DNA of 9,009 nucleotides, taken from NCBI GenBank assembly GCA_947466165.1, contig CANIDW010000043.1:1-9009 (forward strand), read 5' to 3'. Position numbers and translations under genes: made by a program. A model generated the notes under the pieces. The model was not told the origin of the DNA, ran no database searches, and saw only the letters and a list, made by a program, of their open reading frames with translations. This DNA is from Comamonadaceae bacterium. Its GTDB lineage: Bacteria > Pseudomonadota > Gammaproteobacteria > Burkholderiales > Burkholderiaceae_C. Positions 1 to 6,547 of this stretch are shown here, one piece after another (the first letter of the stretch is position 1; the number at the start of each line of letters is the position of its first letter).

Positions 1-23
1 ATCTGGAATGTGCGTTTGGTCAT
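1..23 (-). CDS. sdhB: succinate dehydrogenase iron-sulfur subunit, first codons only (partial)
   Basis: Reading the minus strand from 23, an ATG opens a frame encoding MTKRTFQ before the window edge. This matches my memory of how betaproteobacterial SdhB proteins begin, and sdhB is the expected gene after sdhA. A GGGAA ribosome-binding-like stretch lies in the 21-base gap between the sdhA stop and this ATG. SdhB would carry the three iron-sulfur clusters that relay electrons from the SdhA flavin to ubiquinone at SdhC/D. None of its cysteine motifs are inside the window, so the call rests on position plus seven residues. Confidence 0.82.
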
Positions 24-44
24 GTTGTTCCCGCTTGTCGTGGG

Positions 45-1838
45 TTAGAAGCTGCGAACTGTCAGGGGGATCGAATCCACCGTGAGCGGTTTCATCTGGA
101 CGGGCTTGTACGACAGGCGGTTGCCTTGGCTGTGCCACAGCGTGTGCTTGTGCCAGTCGGTGTCGTTGCGGCCGTTCGGGTGCTCGGCGGTGTCGCCGTA
201 GTCGTCGACCGAGTGCGCGCCGCGGCTTTCGTGGCGGGCGGCGGCCGACACGATGGTTGCTTCGGCCGCTTCGATCAGGTTCTCGACTTCCAGTGCCTCG
301 ATGCGGGCGGTGTTGAAGATCTTCGACTTGTCTTTCAGGCCGATTTTCTTGACGCGCTCGCGCAGGGCTGCGATCTTGCGCACGCCTTCGTCCATGATGG
401 CCTGCGTGCGGAAAACGCCGGCGTGCTGCTGCATGGCGGCACGGATGTCGTTGGCCACGTCTTGCGCGTACTCGCCTTCGCTGGCGTTGTCCAGGCGTGC
501 GATGCGGGCCAGGGTGAGGTCAGCGGCGTCAGCCGGCAGGCTCTTGTGCGTGGTGGTTTTGTTGAATTCGACGATGTGGTTGCCCGCAGCGCGGCCGAAC
601 ACCAGCAGGTCGAGCAGCGAGTTGGTGCCCAGGCGATTGGCGCCGTGCACGCTAACGCAAGCGCATTCGCCCACGGCGTACAGGCCGTTGACCACTTCGC
701 TCTGGTTGGCCGCGTTTTGCGTGACCACCTGGCCGTGGATGTTGGTGGGAATGCCACCCATCTGGTAGTGGATGGTCGGCACCACCGGGATCGGCTCACG
801 GGTGATGTCCACGTTGGCAAAGTTATGACCAATCTCGAACACCGAAGGCAGACGTTTCATGATGGTTTCTGCGCCCAGGTGGGTCATGTCCAGGTTGATG
901 TAGTCCTTGTTCGGGCCGCAGCCGCGGCCTTCTTTGATTTCCTGGTCCATGCAGCGCGAGACGTAGTCGCGCGGGGCCAGGTCTTTGTAGGCGGGGGCGT
1001 AGCGCTCCATGAAACGCTCGCCGTTGCTGTTGCGCAGAATCGCGCCTTCGCCGCGGCAGCCTTCGGTCAGCAACACGCCGGCGCCATGCACGCCGGTGGG
1101 GTGGAACTGCCAGAACTCCATGTCTTCAAGCGGTATGCCGGCGCGAGCTGCCATGCCCAGGCCGTCGCCGGTGTTGATGAAGGCATTGGTCGAAGCCGCA
1201 AAAATACGACCCGCGCCGCCGGTGGCCAGCAGCGTGGTCTTGGCTTCAAAAATATGCACGTCGCCCGATTCCATCTCGATGGCGGTCACGCCAACCACGT
1301 CGCCCTTGGCGTCCCGGATCAGGTCCATGGCCAGCCACTCCACGAAGAAGCTGGTTTTTTCTTTGACGTTTTGCTGGTACAGCGTGTGCAGCATGGCGTG
1401 GCCGGTCCGGTCGGCAGCAGCGCAGGCGCGTTGAACAGCTTTTTCGCCGTAGTTGGCAGTGTGGCCGCCAAAGGGGCGCTGGTAAATCGTGCCGTCAGGG
1501 TTGCGGTCAAAAGGCATGCCCATGTGCTCGAGGTCATAGACGACCTTGGGCGCTTCGCGGCACATGTATTCAATGGCGTCCTGGTCGCCGAGCCAGTCGG
1601 AGCCTTTGACGGTGTCATAGAAATGGTAGTGCCAGTTGTCTTCAGACATGTTGCCCAGCGAGGCGCCAATGCCGCCCTGGGCTGCCACGGTGTGCGAGCG
1701 GGTTGGAAATACTTTGGAGAGAACGGCCACGTTCAGGCCGGCGCGTGCCAGTTGCAAAGAGGCGCGCATGCCTGAGCCACCGGCCCCTACGATAACGACG
1801 TCAAATTTACGCTTTGGAATTTTGGAGGAGAGGGTCAT
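45..1838 (-). CDS. sdhA: succinate dehydrogenase flavoprotein subunit
   Basis: This is the catalytic subunit of complex II, which oxidises succinate to fumarate on the cytoplasmic face of the inner membrane. The protein is 597 residues, against about 588 in E. coli. Residues 18-23 (GAGGSG) form the FAD-binding Rossmann loop. His49 in RSHTVAAQGG is the expected covalent FAD attachment site (E. coli His45). Further along are the HPTGVHGAGVL and TEGCRGEGA segments of the capping/active-site region, RDYVSR with the expected catalytic arginine, IHYQMGG and HGANRLGTNSLLDLL, all dicarboxylate-binding or FAD-binding hallmarks. The frame is open 21 codons further upstream to 1901, but I chose the ATG at 1838. 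It yields the usual MTLSSKIPKRKFDVVIVGAG-type start and lies 7 bases after the sdhD stop, whereas the longer form would overlap the conserved end of sdhD. It sits between sdhD and sdhB in a tight operon and appears intact. Confidence 0.98.
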   Translation of the reverse strand: MTLSSKIPKRKFDVVIVGAGGSGMRASLQLARAGLNVAVLSKVFPTRSHTVAAQGGIGASLGNMSEDNWHYHFYDTVKGSDWLGDQDAIEYMCREAPKVVYDLEHMGMPFDRNPDGTIYQRPFGGHTANYGEKAVQRACAAADRTGHAMLHTLYQQNVKEKTSFFVEWLAMDLIRDAKGDVVGVTAIEMESGDVHIFEAKTTLLATGGAGRIFAASTNAFINTGDGLGMAARAGIPLEDMEFWQFHPTGVHGAGVLLTEGCRGEGAILRNSNGERFMERYAPAYKDLAPRDYVSRCMDQEIKEGRGCGPNKDYINLDMTHLGAETIMKRLPSVFEIGHNFANVDITREPIPVVPTIHYQMGGIPTNIHGQVVTQNAANQSEVVNGLYAVGECACVSVHGANRLGTNSLLDLLVFGRAAGNHIVEFNKTTTHKSLPADAADLTLARIARLDNASEGEYAQDVANDIRAAMQQHAGVFRTQAIMDEGVRKIAALRERVKKIGLKDKSKIFNTARIEALEVENLIEAAEATIVSAAARHESRGAHSVDDYGDTAEHPNGRNDTDWHKHTLWHSQGNRLSYKPVQMKPLTVDSIPLTVRSF

Positions 1839-1845
1839 GATTTTC

Positions 1846-2211
1846 TTAGAAGCGCCACAAAACTTGAACGGCCCAACCGGAACATGCCACGAGCCAAACA
1901 ATCGTAAAAACCTGAAGCGACAAGCGAACGGCTACGGGCTTGACGTAGTCCATGAAGACGTCACGCATGCCAACCCAAACGTGCCAGAGCAGGCACAAAA
2001 TGACCGCAAAGGTCAATGTTTTCATGGTTTGTGAGGCAAAGATGCCCGACCACTTGTCGTAGCCGATGGGGCCCTTGCTCAGCAGCAGCTGCGCCAGCAA
2101 CACGATAGTGAAAATCGCCATGACCGCGGCTGTGACGCGCTGGCTGAGCCAGTCACGCAGACCGTAGTGGGCACCGACAACGATGCGCTTGGAGCCGTAA
2201 TTGACAGACAT
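1846..2211 (-). CDS. sdhD: succinate dehydrogenase membrane anchor subunit SdhD
   Basis: This is a 121-residue integral membrane protein that, with SdhC, anchors complex II, holds heme b and forms the ubiquinone site. Three hydrophobic helices are visible at roughly residues 26-45, 63-83 and 94-117. The signature HVWVGMRDVFMDYVKP matches the E. coli SdhD HAWIGM...TDYVKP segment. His77 corresponds to the heme b ligand His71, and Asp88-Tyr89 to the Asp82-Tyr83 pair at the quinone site (family knowledge). SQR at 23-25 is a typical N-terminal-helix motif. A good ribosome-binding sequence, GAGGAA, precedes the ATG. It starts 24 bases after the sdhC stop and ends 7 bases before sdhA, consistent with co-translation. 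Confidence 0.95.
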   Translation of the reverse strand: MSVNYGSKRIVVGAHYGLRDWLSQRVTAAVMAIFTIVLLAQLLLSKGPIGYDKWSGIFASQTMKTLTFAVILCLLWHVWVGMRDVFMDYVKPVAVRLSLQVFTIVWLVACSGWAVQVLWRF

Positions 2212-2235
2212 GCTTGTTGTTCCTCAGAGGCTGGA

Positions 2236-2682
2236 TTAGTAAAGGCCGAAGAGTTTGGCGCCGAGCAGGGCAGTGAGCGTCAGGCTGATGGTCAGCACCA
2301 CCTTGGCCGAGCTTTTACCGAACTGCAACTCAACGGCTTTATGGCTGATGTCCATCCACAGGTGGCGCAGGCCTGCGGTGAAGTGGTGCAAATAAGCCCA
2401 GATCAAGCCCAGCGCGAGCAGCTTCCAGATGAAGCCCGGCAAACCCAGCATGCCCACGCTGAAAGCATTGGTGAAACGGGTAAAGGAGATTTCGGAAGAA
2501 ATGGAGGTGTCAAACATCCAGATGATGAAGGGCATGAGCGCAAACATCATCACGCCGCTGACCCGGTGCAAGATCGAAACCCAACCGGCTGCAGGCAGTC
2601 TGTAAGTGGGAAGGTCTGTGAAAGCGTTGATATTTCTAAACTCGGGCCGTTGCTTGGCTGGTGTTGTCGCTGTTTCGGACAT
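2236..2682 (-). CDS. sdhC: succinate dehydrogenase cytochrome b556 subunit SdhC
   Basis: This is the 148-residue membrane anchor and heme/quinone-binding subunit of complex II, and the first gene of the sdh operon here. The motif SILHRVSGV at residues 36-44 matches E. coli SdhC, so Ser36 and Arg40 correspond to the ubiquinone-site residues Ser27 and Arg31. HHFTAGLRHLWMD at 99-111 is the second signature, and His100 aligns with heme ligand His84. Three membrane helices are apparent at about 33-56, 84-107 and 123-147. It is somewhat longer than the E. coli protein because of a polar N-terminal extension of about 9 residues. The ribosome-binding site is weak (AGAAAG). A possible promoter lies in the 168 bases upstream. 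Confidence 0.95.
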   Translation of the reverse strand: MSETATTPAKQRPEFRNINAFTDLPTYRLPAAGWVSILHRVSGVMMFALMPFIIWMFDTSISSEISFTRFTNAFSVGMLGLPGFIWKLLALGLIWAYLHHFTAGLRHLWMDISHKAVELQFGKSSAKVVLTISLTLTALLGAKLFGLY

Positions 2683-2742
2683 GCGCTGCTTTCTGTGTGA
2701 TTTTGAGTAACAGGTTAGTTAGCAAGACCTGCTCAACATTAA

Positions 2743-2772
2743 ATTCTATTGCAATGCAGCATGAATTTTGCA
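2743..2772 (-). promoter_or_regulatory. possible sigma-70 promoter of sdhC
   Basis: Read on the minus strand, TAGAAT (2743-2748; 5 of 6 bases of the -10 consensus) lies 18 bases after TGCAAA (2767-2772; only 3 of 6 bases of the -35 consensus). Initiation would give a leader of roughly 55 bases before the sdhC ATG. The surrounding gap (2683-2850) is clearly richer in A+T than the flanking genes, as expected for a promoter region. The -35 match is poor, so an activator or a different start is possible. No other convincing element was seen in this gap. Confidence 0.35.
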
Positions 2773-2850
2773 CTGTCTTGATGCAGATCGTTTGTTTTCA
2801 CAAAAAATGATGCTACCAATAGGGGATTTGTTCGCAAGCTGACACGGGGG

Positions 2851-4404
2851 TTACAAATCGTCGAGGTTTTTCAGCATGGCGGCAGCGCTGTCCCGTATCG
2901 ACTGGCGTTCCTCGGGGCTGATGCGCTGCAGGTTCTTGACCATCAGGGCGGTACGCGGGTTGCCGGCAAAGCTGGCTTCATGACTGTCCAGAAAGTTCCA
3001 GTACAGCACGGTCATGGGGCAGGCCTGCGGCCCGCTGCGTGTGTCGGGCTTGTAGCTGCAGTCGCCGCAGTAGTTGCTCATGCGTTTGACATAAGCGCCA
3101 CTGGCCACATAGGGCTTGGAGGTGAAGCGCCCGCCATTGGCAAACAGCGCCATACCGGCCGTGTTGGGCAGCTCAACCCACTCGACGGCGTCCACATAGA
3201 CAGCCAGGTACCAGTCGCACAATGTTTGAGGCTTGATCTGCGCGGTGACGCCGAACATGCCGGTGACCATCAGGCGCTGGATATGGTGGGAGTAGCCGTT
3301 GGCCAGGGTCTGGCTGATGCACTGGCGCATGCAGTTCATCTTTGTCTTGCCCGTCCAGTACCAAGCGGGCAGGGGGTTCTCGTGGCCGTAGTGGTTGGCT
3401 TCTTTGAGGCCCGGCATGTCCAGAAAATAAACCCCGCGAATAAATTCGCGCCAGCCCAGCACCTGCCTTATGAAGCCTTCGACGCTGGCCAGCGGCAGAT
3501 TGCGCTGGTGCAAAGCAGCTTCGGTGGCTTGAACCACTTCAAGGGGATGCAGCAGTTTGAGGTTGAGTGAGCTTGACAGCAGCGCGTGCCAGCCGAAGTC
3601 CAGCCCGGTCCACATGGCGTCCTGGTGCGCACCAAACAGCGGCAGCCGGTACTCGATGAAATCAGCCAGCGCCAGCAGAGCCTGCTCGCGGGTCACCGGC
3701 CAGTTGAAGCGGCTCAGCTCGCCCGGGTGGTCGTCAAAGCGCTCTGCCACCAGCAGCAGCACCTGGCGCGTGATGTCGTCTTGCGCAAAGACCAGCGGCT
3801 GAGGCAGGTCCTTCGGGCCGGCTTTGCCAAAGCCTTTGCGGTTGTCGGCGTCAAAGTTCCATTGCCCGCCCAGCGGTTGCTCACCGTCCATCAGCACCTT
3901 GTATTGCTGGCGCATCTTGCGGTAGAAAAACTCCATACGCAGACTGTCAGATCGGCCTGCCCAATGGCGGAACGCCGGCAGACTGCATAAAAAATGTTTG
4001 TCCTCGCGCCAACCGAGCGGGGTGCGCTGGCCCTGCTCGGGCTTGCAGGTTTTTTCTATCAGTGAGCGTACGCGCAGGTCGCCGGGCTCCACTCCGATCA
4101 CGCGTTCCGGTTGCAGCGCCAGCAGCGCGGCGCGCAGGCCGGTGGCCAGCGTCTGGTCGCCCTCGTTCTCCAGTGCGCGGTAGTGCACCGTGATTCCGCG
4201 TTGCCGTAGCTTTTCGGCAAAGTGCCGCATGGCCGACAGGAACAGCGCAGTGCGCGCTTTGTGCGACCAGACGTGGGTGGATTCTTCGAAGGCCTCGATC
4301 ATCAGCACGGCGTCGTGCCCGGCGTCCAGGCCGTCGAACAAGCTGGAATCGATGTCGAGCTGATCGCCCAAAACCAGCAAGAGATGGCGGCAGGGCGGTT
4401 TCAT
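2851..4404 (-). CDS. iron-sulfur cryptochrome/(6-4) photolyase-like protein (FeS-BCP, PhrB/CryB type)
   Basis: This 517-residue FAD-dependent protein belongs to the photolyase/cryptochrome superfamily, in the prokaryotic branch that carries a 4Fe-4S cluster. Members either repair UV (6-4) photoproducts with light (Agrobacterium PhrB) or act as photoreceptors (Rhodobacter CryB). The N-terminal half (about 1-200) is the DPRP-type antenna domain starting with LVLGDQLD. The C-terminal half is the helical FAD domain. Cys358, Cys446, Cys449 and Cys462 reproduce the 88, 3 and 13 residue spacing of the PhrB cluster cysteines (350, 438, 441, 454). The same +8 offset puts His373-His374 on the PhrB lesion-site histidines 365/366, and Trp350, Trp398 and Tyr399 on its electron-transfer residues. 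PhrB numbering is from memory. Retained histidines favour real repair activity over a pure receptor. The start codon overlaps the DUF2256 stop as ATGA, so translation is probably coupled. PhrB relatives use a lumazine antenna, which I cannot confirm here. Confidence 0.93.
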   Translation of the reverse strand: MKPPCRHLLLVLGDQLDIDSSLFDGLDAGHDAVLMIEAFEESTHVWSHKARTALFLSAMRHFAEKLRQRGITVHYRALENEGDQTLATGLRAALLALQPERVIGVEPGDLRVRSLIEKTCKPEQGQRTPLGWREDKHFLCSLPAFRHWAGRSDSLRMEFFYRKMRQQYKVLMDGEQPLGGQWNFDADNRKGFGKAGPKDLPQPLVFAQDDITRQVLLLVAERFDDHPGELSRFNWPVTREQALLALADFIEYRLPLFGAHQDAMWTGLDFGWHALLSSSLNLKLLHPLEVVQATEAALHQRNLPLASVEGFIRQVLGWREFIRGVYFLDMPGLKEANHYGHENPLPAWYWTGKTKMNCMRQCISQTLANGYSHHIQRLMVTGMFGVTAQIKPQTLCDWYLAVYVDAVEWVELPNTAGMALFANGGRFTSKPYVASGAYVKRMSNYCGDCSYKPDTRSGPQACPMTVLYWNFLDSHEASFAGNPRTALMVKNLQRISPEERQSIRDSAAAMLKNLDDL

Positions 4405-4595
4405 GGCGGGGTCCGTTCTGCCGCCGGTGTGCTGCCCTTGCCGCTTTTGCGGGCTCGGCAGGCGTCAGAGCAATATTTCACGTCAGCCCAGTTTTTGGCC
4501 CAGCTTTTACGCCAGACCATGTCGCGTCCGCAAACCAGGCAGGGCTTGCTGGGCAGCGCGGCCTTGTTGCCTTTGAAGCCTTTTTGCGCCGCCAT
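4401..4595 (-). CDS. DUF2256 zinc-ribbon-like small protein
   Basis: This is a 64-residue protein with the DUF2256 pattern: KPCLVCGRDMVWRKSW, then WADVKYCSDACR. Cys19, Cys22, Cys42 and Cys46 form two CxxC-type knuckles that probably bind zinc (inference). Between them lies the conserved tryptophan- and basic-rich segment WRKSW...W. The N-terminus is lysine rich and the C-terminal tail is low-complexity and polar. The family has no established function that I know of. It is very often encoded next to FeS photolyases/cryptochromes, as here, where its TGA overlaps the photolyase ATG by 4 bases. It begins only 3 bases after the GntR stop, with AAGG sitting too close to the ATG to be a strong ribosome-binding site, so translation is likely coupled to the upstream gene. 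A role as partner or maturation factor of the photolyase is possible but unproven. Confidence 0.88.
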   Translation of the reverse strand: MAAQKGFKGNKAALPSKPCLVCGRDMVWRKSWAKNWADVKYCSDACRARKSGKGSTPAAERTPP

Positions 4596-4598
4596 GCC

Positions 4599-5357
4599 TT
4601 AGCTCAGGCTGTTGCGGTAGTGATGGGTGTCGGTGCGGTACAGTCCGCGCCGCAATTCCATGGGCAGGTCGTTGTAAGTGAAGGCAGTACGCTCTACGCT
4701 TAACAGCGGCTCGCCAGCTTTGACCTTGAGCAGTTCGCAGGCGGGCTCGCTGGCCGCCAGGGCCCGGATTTTTTCTTCAGCGCGCACCATGCGCACACCG
4801 AATTCGGTTTCAAACAGGGCGTACATCGGGCCGCGGTAGCTGTCCAAGCGTTCGGCCGTTAAGCCCTTGAAGGGCGCGGCCGGCAGCCAAAGGTCTTCCA
4901 AAATAGTGGCTACCTGCTGGAAGGACAAGACCCTTCGCACATGCAAGACCGCATCGCCGCTGCGCAAGCCCAGAGCGCGCGCAATGTCGGCCGGCGCACG
5001 CAGGCGTTTGCACTCAATGATGCGCCGCTGTGCAGGGCCTTCGCTGCTGGCATCGCCGGTGTCCGGCAGCAAGCGTAAAAAACGGTATTGCACTTGCTGC
5101 TCGGCGTGGGTGGCGACAAAAGTGCCTTTGCCCTGGCGGCGCACCACCAGGTTTTCGGCGGCCAGCTCGTCTATCGCTTTGCGCACCGTGCCCTGGCTGA
5201 CGCGAAAGCGCGCGGCCAGGTCCATCTCGCTGGGGATCACGTCCCCCGGCTTCCACTCGCCATCTTGCAGGCTTTGCAGGATCAGTACTTTGATTTGTTG
5301 GTAAAGCGGACTGAAGGCCGGGGTGCCGCCTGGGCCGGCTTCTTGAATGGAAGTCAT
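4599..5357 (-). CDS. GntR/HutC-family transcriptional regulator with UTRA domain
   Basis: This is a 252-residue DNA-binding regulator. Residues 16-83 form a GntR winged helix-turn-helix: SPLYQQIKVLI, then WKPGDVIPSEMDLAARF, the recognition helix around VSQGTVRKAIDEL, and the wing RRQGKGTFVA. Residues about 110-245 fit a UTRA effector domain, with typical elements VLHVRRVL, SVERTAFTYNDLP and ELRRGLYRTDTHHY. The effector is unknown. Its place between sdh and mdh, with a palindrome in the divergent promoter region, suggests that it controls TCA genes and itself (inference). The ATG at 5357 is chosen because the GntR fold starts soon after it and nothing upstream extends it plausibly. No clear ribosome-binding site precedes it. 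It appears to be the first gene of a unit with DUF2256 and the photolyase. Confidence 0.93.
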   Translation of the reverse strand: MTSIQEAGPGGTPAFSPLYQQIKVLILQSLQDGEWKPGDVIPSEMDLAARFRVSQGTVRKAIDELAAENLVVRRQGKGTFVATHAEQQVQYRFLRLLPDTGDASSEGPAQRRIIECKRLRAPADIARALGLRSGDAVLHVRRVLSFQQVATILEDLWLPAAPFKGLTAERLDSYRGPMYALFETEFGVRMVRAEEKIRALAASEPACELLKVKAGEPLLSVERTAFTYNDLPMELRRGLYRTDTHHYRNSLS

Positions 5358-5410
5358 GATGTCGGGCTGTGGGGTCGATCAGGTGTGCACATGGATGAAA
5401 AGTAGTGCGA

Positions 5411-5438
5411 ATGTTATCTTATATAAGACATAAGACAA
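5411..5438 (-). promoter_or_regulatory. possible promoter of the GntR regulator gene
   Basis: On the minus strand, TTGTCT (5433-5438; 4 of 6 bases of the -35 consensus) and TAACAT (5411-5416; 4 of 6 bases of the -10 consensus) are separated by exactly 16 bases. Those 16 bases contain the 12-base palindrome at 5417-5428. If the promoter is right, a repressor bound to the palindrome would block RNA polymerase directly, the usual autoregulation layout of GntR proteins. The leader would be about 45 bases. Confidence 0.45.
5417..5437. promoter_or_regulatory. palindromic operator candidate with an extra half-site
   Basis: TCTTATATAAGA at 5417-5428 is a perfect 12-base inverted repeat. Its right arm belongs to TAAGACA (5424-5430), which is repeated immediately as TAAGACA (5431-5437), giving a head-to-tail third half-site. 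GntR-family regulators bind short A/T-centred palindromes of about this size as dimers, and the site sits between the regulator gene and mdh. It overlaps the candidate regulator promoter and lies just upstream of the mdh -35 box. That this GntR protein binds it is inference. Confidence 0.6.
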
Positions 5439-5439
5439 A

Positions 5440-5469
5440 TTGACCATTGGGGGTTTTCCCGCGTAAAAT
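5440..5469 (+). promoter_or_regulatory. probable sigma-70 promoter of mdh
   Basis: TTGACC (5440-5445; 5 of 6 bases of the -35 consensus) and TAAAAT (5464-5469; 5 of 6 bases of the -10 consensus) are 18 bases apart. Initiation around 5476 would give a leader of about 65 bases that contains a small hairpin before the mdh ribosome-binding site. The -35 box starts 2 bases after the extra half-site of the operator candidate, so a bound regulator could interfere with or assist polymerase. It probably drives the whole mdh to acnB run. Confidence 0.62.
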
Positions 5470-5486
5470 AATTGGCTGAATCCCAA

Positions 5487-5506
5487 GCGCAAGTTCACGA
5501 CTGCGC
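5487..5506 (+). other. hairpin in the mdh leader
   Basis: GCGCAAGT (5487-5494) can pair with ACTGCGC (5500-5506) around the loop TCACG, giving a 7-pair stem with one bulged A. It lies between the predicted transcription start and the ribosome-binding site at 5531, which remains free. It may stabilise the transcript or be incidental. I recognise no riboswitch class in it. Confidence 0.3.
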
Positions 5507-5541
5507 GTCCAACTGATCAACAACCTTCCTGGAGTTTCGTC

Positions 5542-6528
5542 ATGAGCAAAAAACCCGTCCGTGTTGCCGTCACTGGTGCCGCCGGTCAAATTGGTTACGC
5601 CCTGTTGTTCCGCATCGCCTCCGGCGAAATGCTGGGCAAGGACCAGCCGGTTATTTTGCAATTGCTCGAAGTGCCTGCTGAAGGCCCGCAAAAGGCGCTC
5701 AAGGGCGTCATGATGGAACTCGAAGACTGTGCTTTCCCGCTGCTGGCCGGCATGGAAGCCCATGGCGACCCGATGACCGCCTTCAAAGACACCGACTACG
5801 CCTTGCTGGTCGGTTCCATGCCCCGCAAAGCCGGTATGGAGCGCGCTGAGCTGCTGGCCATCAACGGTCAGATCTTCACCACCCAGGGCAAGGCCCTGAA
5901 CGCTGTCGCCAGCCGCAATGTCAAGGTGCTGGTGGTCGGTAACCCCGCCAATACCAACGCCTACATCGCCATGAAAAGCGCGCCGGACCTGCCACGCAAA
6001 AACTTCACCGCCATGCTGCGCCTGGACCACAACCGTGCTTTGTCGCAAATTGCGGCCAAGACCGGCACGCAGGTCGCCGACATCGAAAAGCTCACCGTCT
6101 GGGGCAACCACTCGCCCACCATGTACGCCGACTACCGCTTTGCCACTGTGGGCGGCAAAAAGGTCAAAGACCTGATCAACGACCAGGTCTGGAATGCCAG
6201 CGTGTTCCTGCCCACCGTCGGCAAGCGCGGCGCGGCCATCATTGAAGCGCGTGGCTTGTCTTCTGCGGCATCGGCTGCCAATGCCGCCATCGACCACATG
6301 CGCGACTGGGCCCTGGGCTCCAGGGGCAAATGGGTCACCATGGGCATTCCTTCAGACGGCCAGTACGGCATTCCCAAAGACACCATGTTCGGCTTTCCGG
6401 TCACCACCGAAGGCGGCGAGTACAAGCTGGTAGAAGGTCTGGAGATCGATGCCTTCAGCCAGGAATGCATCAACAAGACGCTCAAAGAATTGCAAGACGA
6501 GCAAGCCGGCGTCGCTCACCTGCTGTAA
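5542..6528 (+). CDS. mdh: NAD-dependent malate dehydrogenase
   Basis: This is a 328-residue cytoplasmic TCA enzyme that interconverts malate and oxaloacetate with NAD. It belongs to the type 2 (cytosolic-like) MDH group common in betaproteobacteria. GAAGQIG at residues 12-18 is the nucleotide-binding loop, and Glu43 at the end of the second strand is the expected NAD-selecting acidic residue. PRKAGMER (94-101) is the mobile loop carrying the substrate-binding arginines 95 and 101. GNPANTNA (133-140), RLDHNRA (160-166, with Asp162 and Arg165) and WGNHSP (187-192, with catalytic His190) complete the active site. The ATG is preceded by GGAG at 5531-5534 with 7-base spacing, a good ribosome-binding site. 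Length and motifs look complete. It is the first gene of the rightward run, downstream of the promoter at 5440-5469, and diverges from the GntR gene. Confidence 0.98.
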   Translation: MSKKPVRVAVTGAAGQIGYALLFRIASGEMLGKDQPVILQLLEVPAEGPQKALKGVMMELEDCAFPLLAGMEAHGDPMTAFKDTDYALLVGSMPRKAGMERAELLAINGQIFTTQGKALNAVASRNVKVLVVGNPANTNAYIAMKSAPDLPRKNFTAMLRLDHNRALSQIAAKTGTQVADIEKLTVWGNHSPTMYADYRFATVGGKKVKDLINDQVWNASVFLPTVGKRGAAIIEARGLSSAASAANAAIDHMRDWALGSRGKWVTMGIPSDGQYGIPKDTMFGFPVTTEGGEYKLVEGLEIDAFSQECINKTLKELQDEQAGVAHLL

Positions 6529-6547
6529 GGGCTGTAAGCCGCTTGCC

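Noticed and set aside
126..1775. Long plus-strand open frame (549 codons) opposite sdhA
   Set aside because: It is the antisense shadow of a complete, strongly conserved sdhA. The translation is Val/Ala/His rich with no recognisable domain.
1839..1901. 21-codon N-terminal extension of sdhA
   Set aside because: It would lie inside the end of sdhD, and the conserved SdhA N-terminus begins at the ATG at 1838.
2167..2700. Plus-strand open frame opposite sdhC/sdhD
   Set aside because: It covers the membrane-anchor genes, whose heme and quinone motifs are intact on the other strand.
5419..6297. Minus-strand open frame (292 codons) opposite mdh
   Set aside because: It lies antisense to the intact mdh gene and its promoter, and its composition is that of a reverse-complement shadow.
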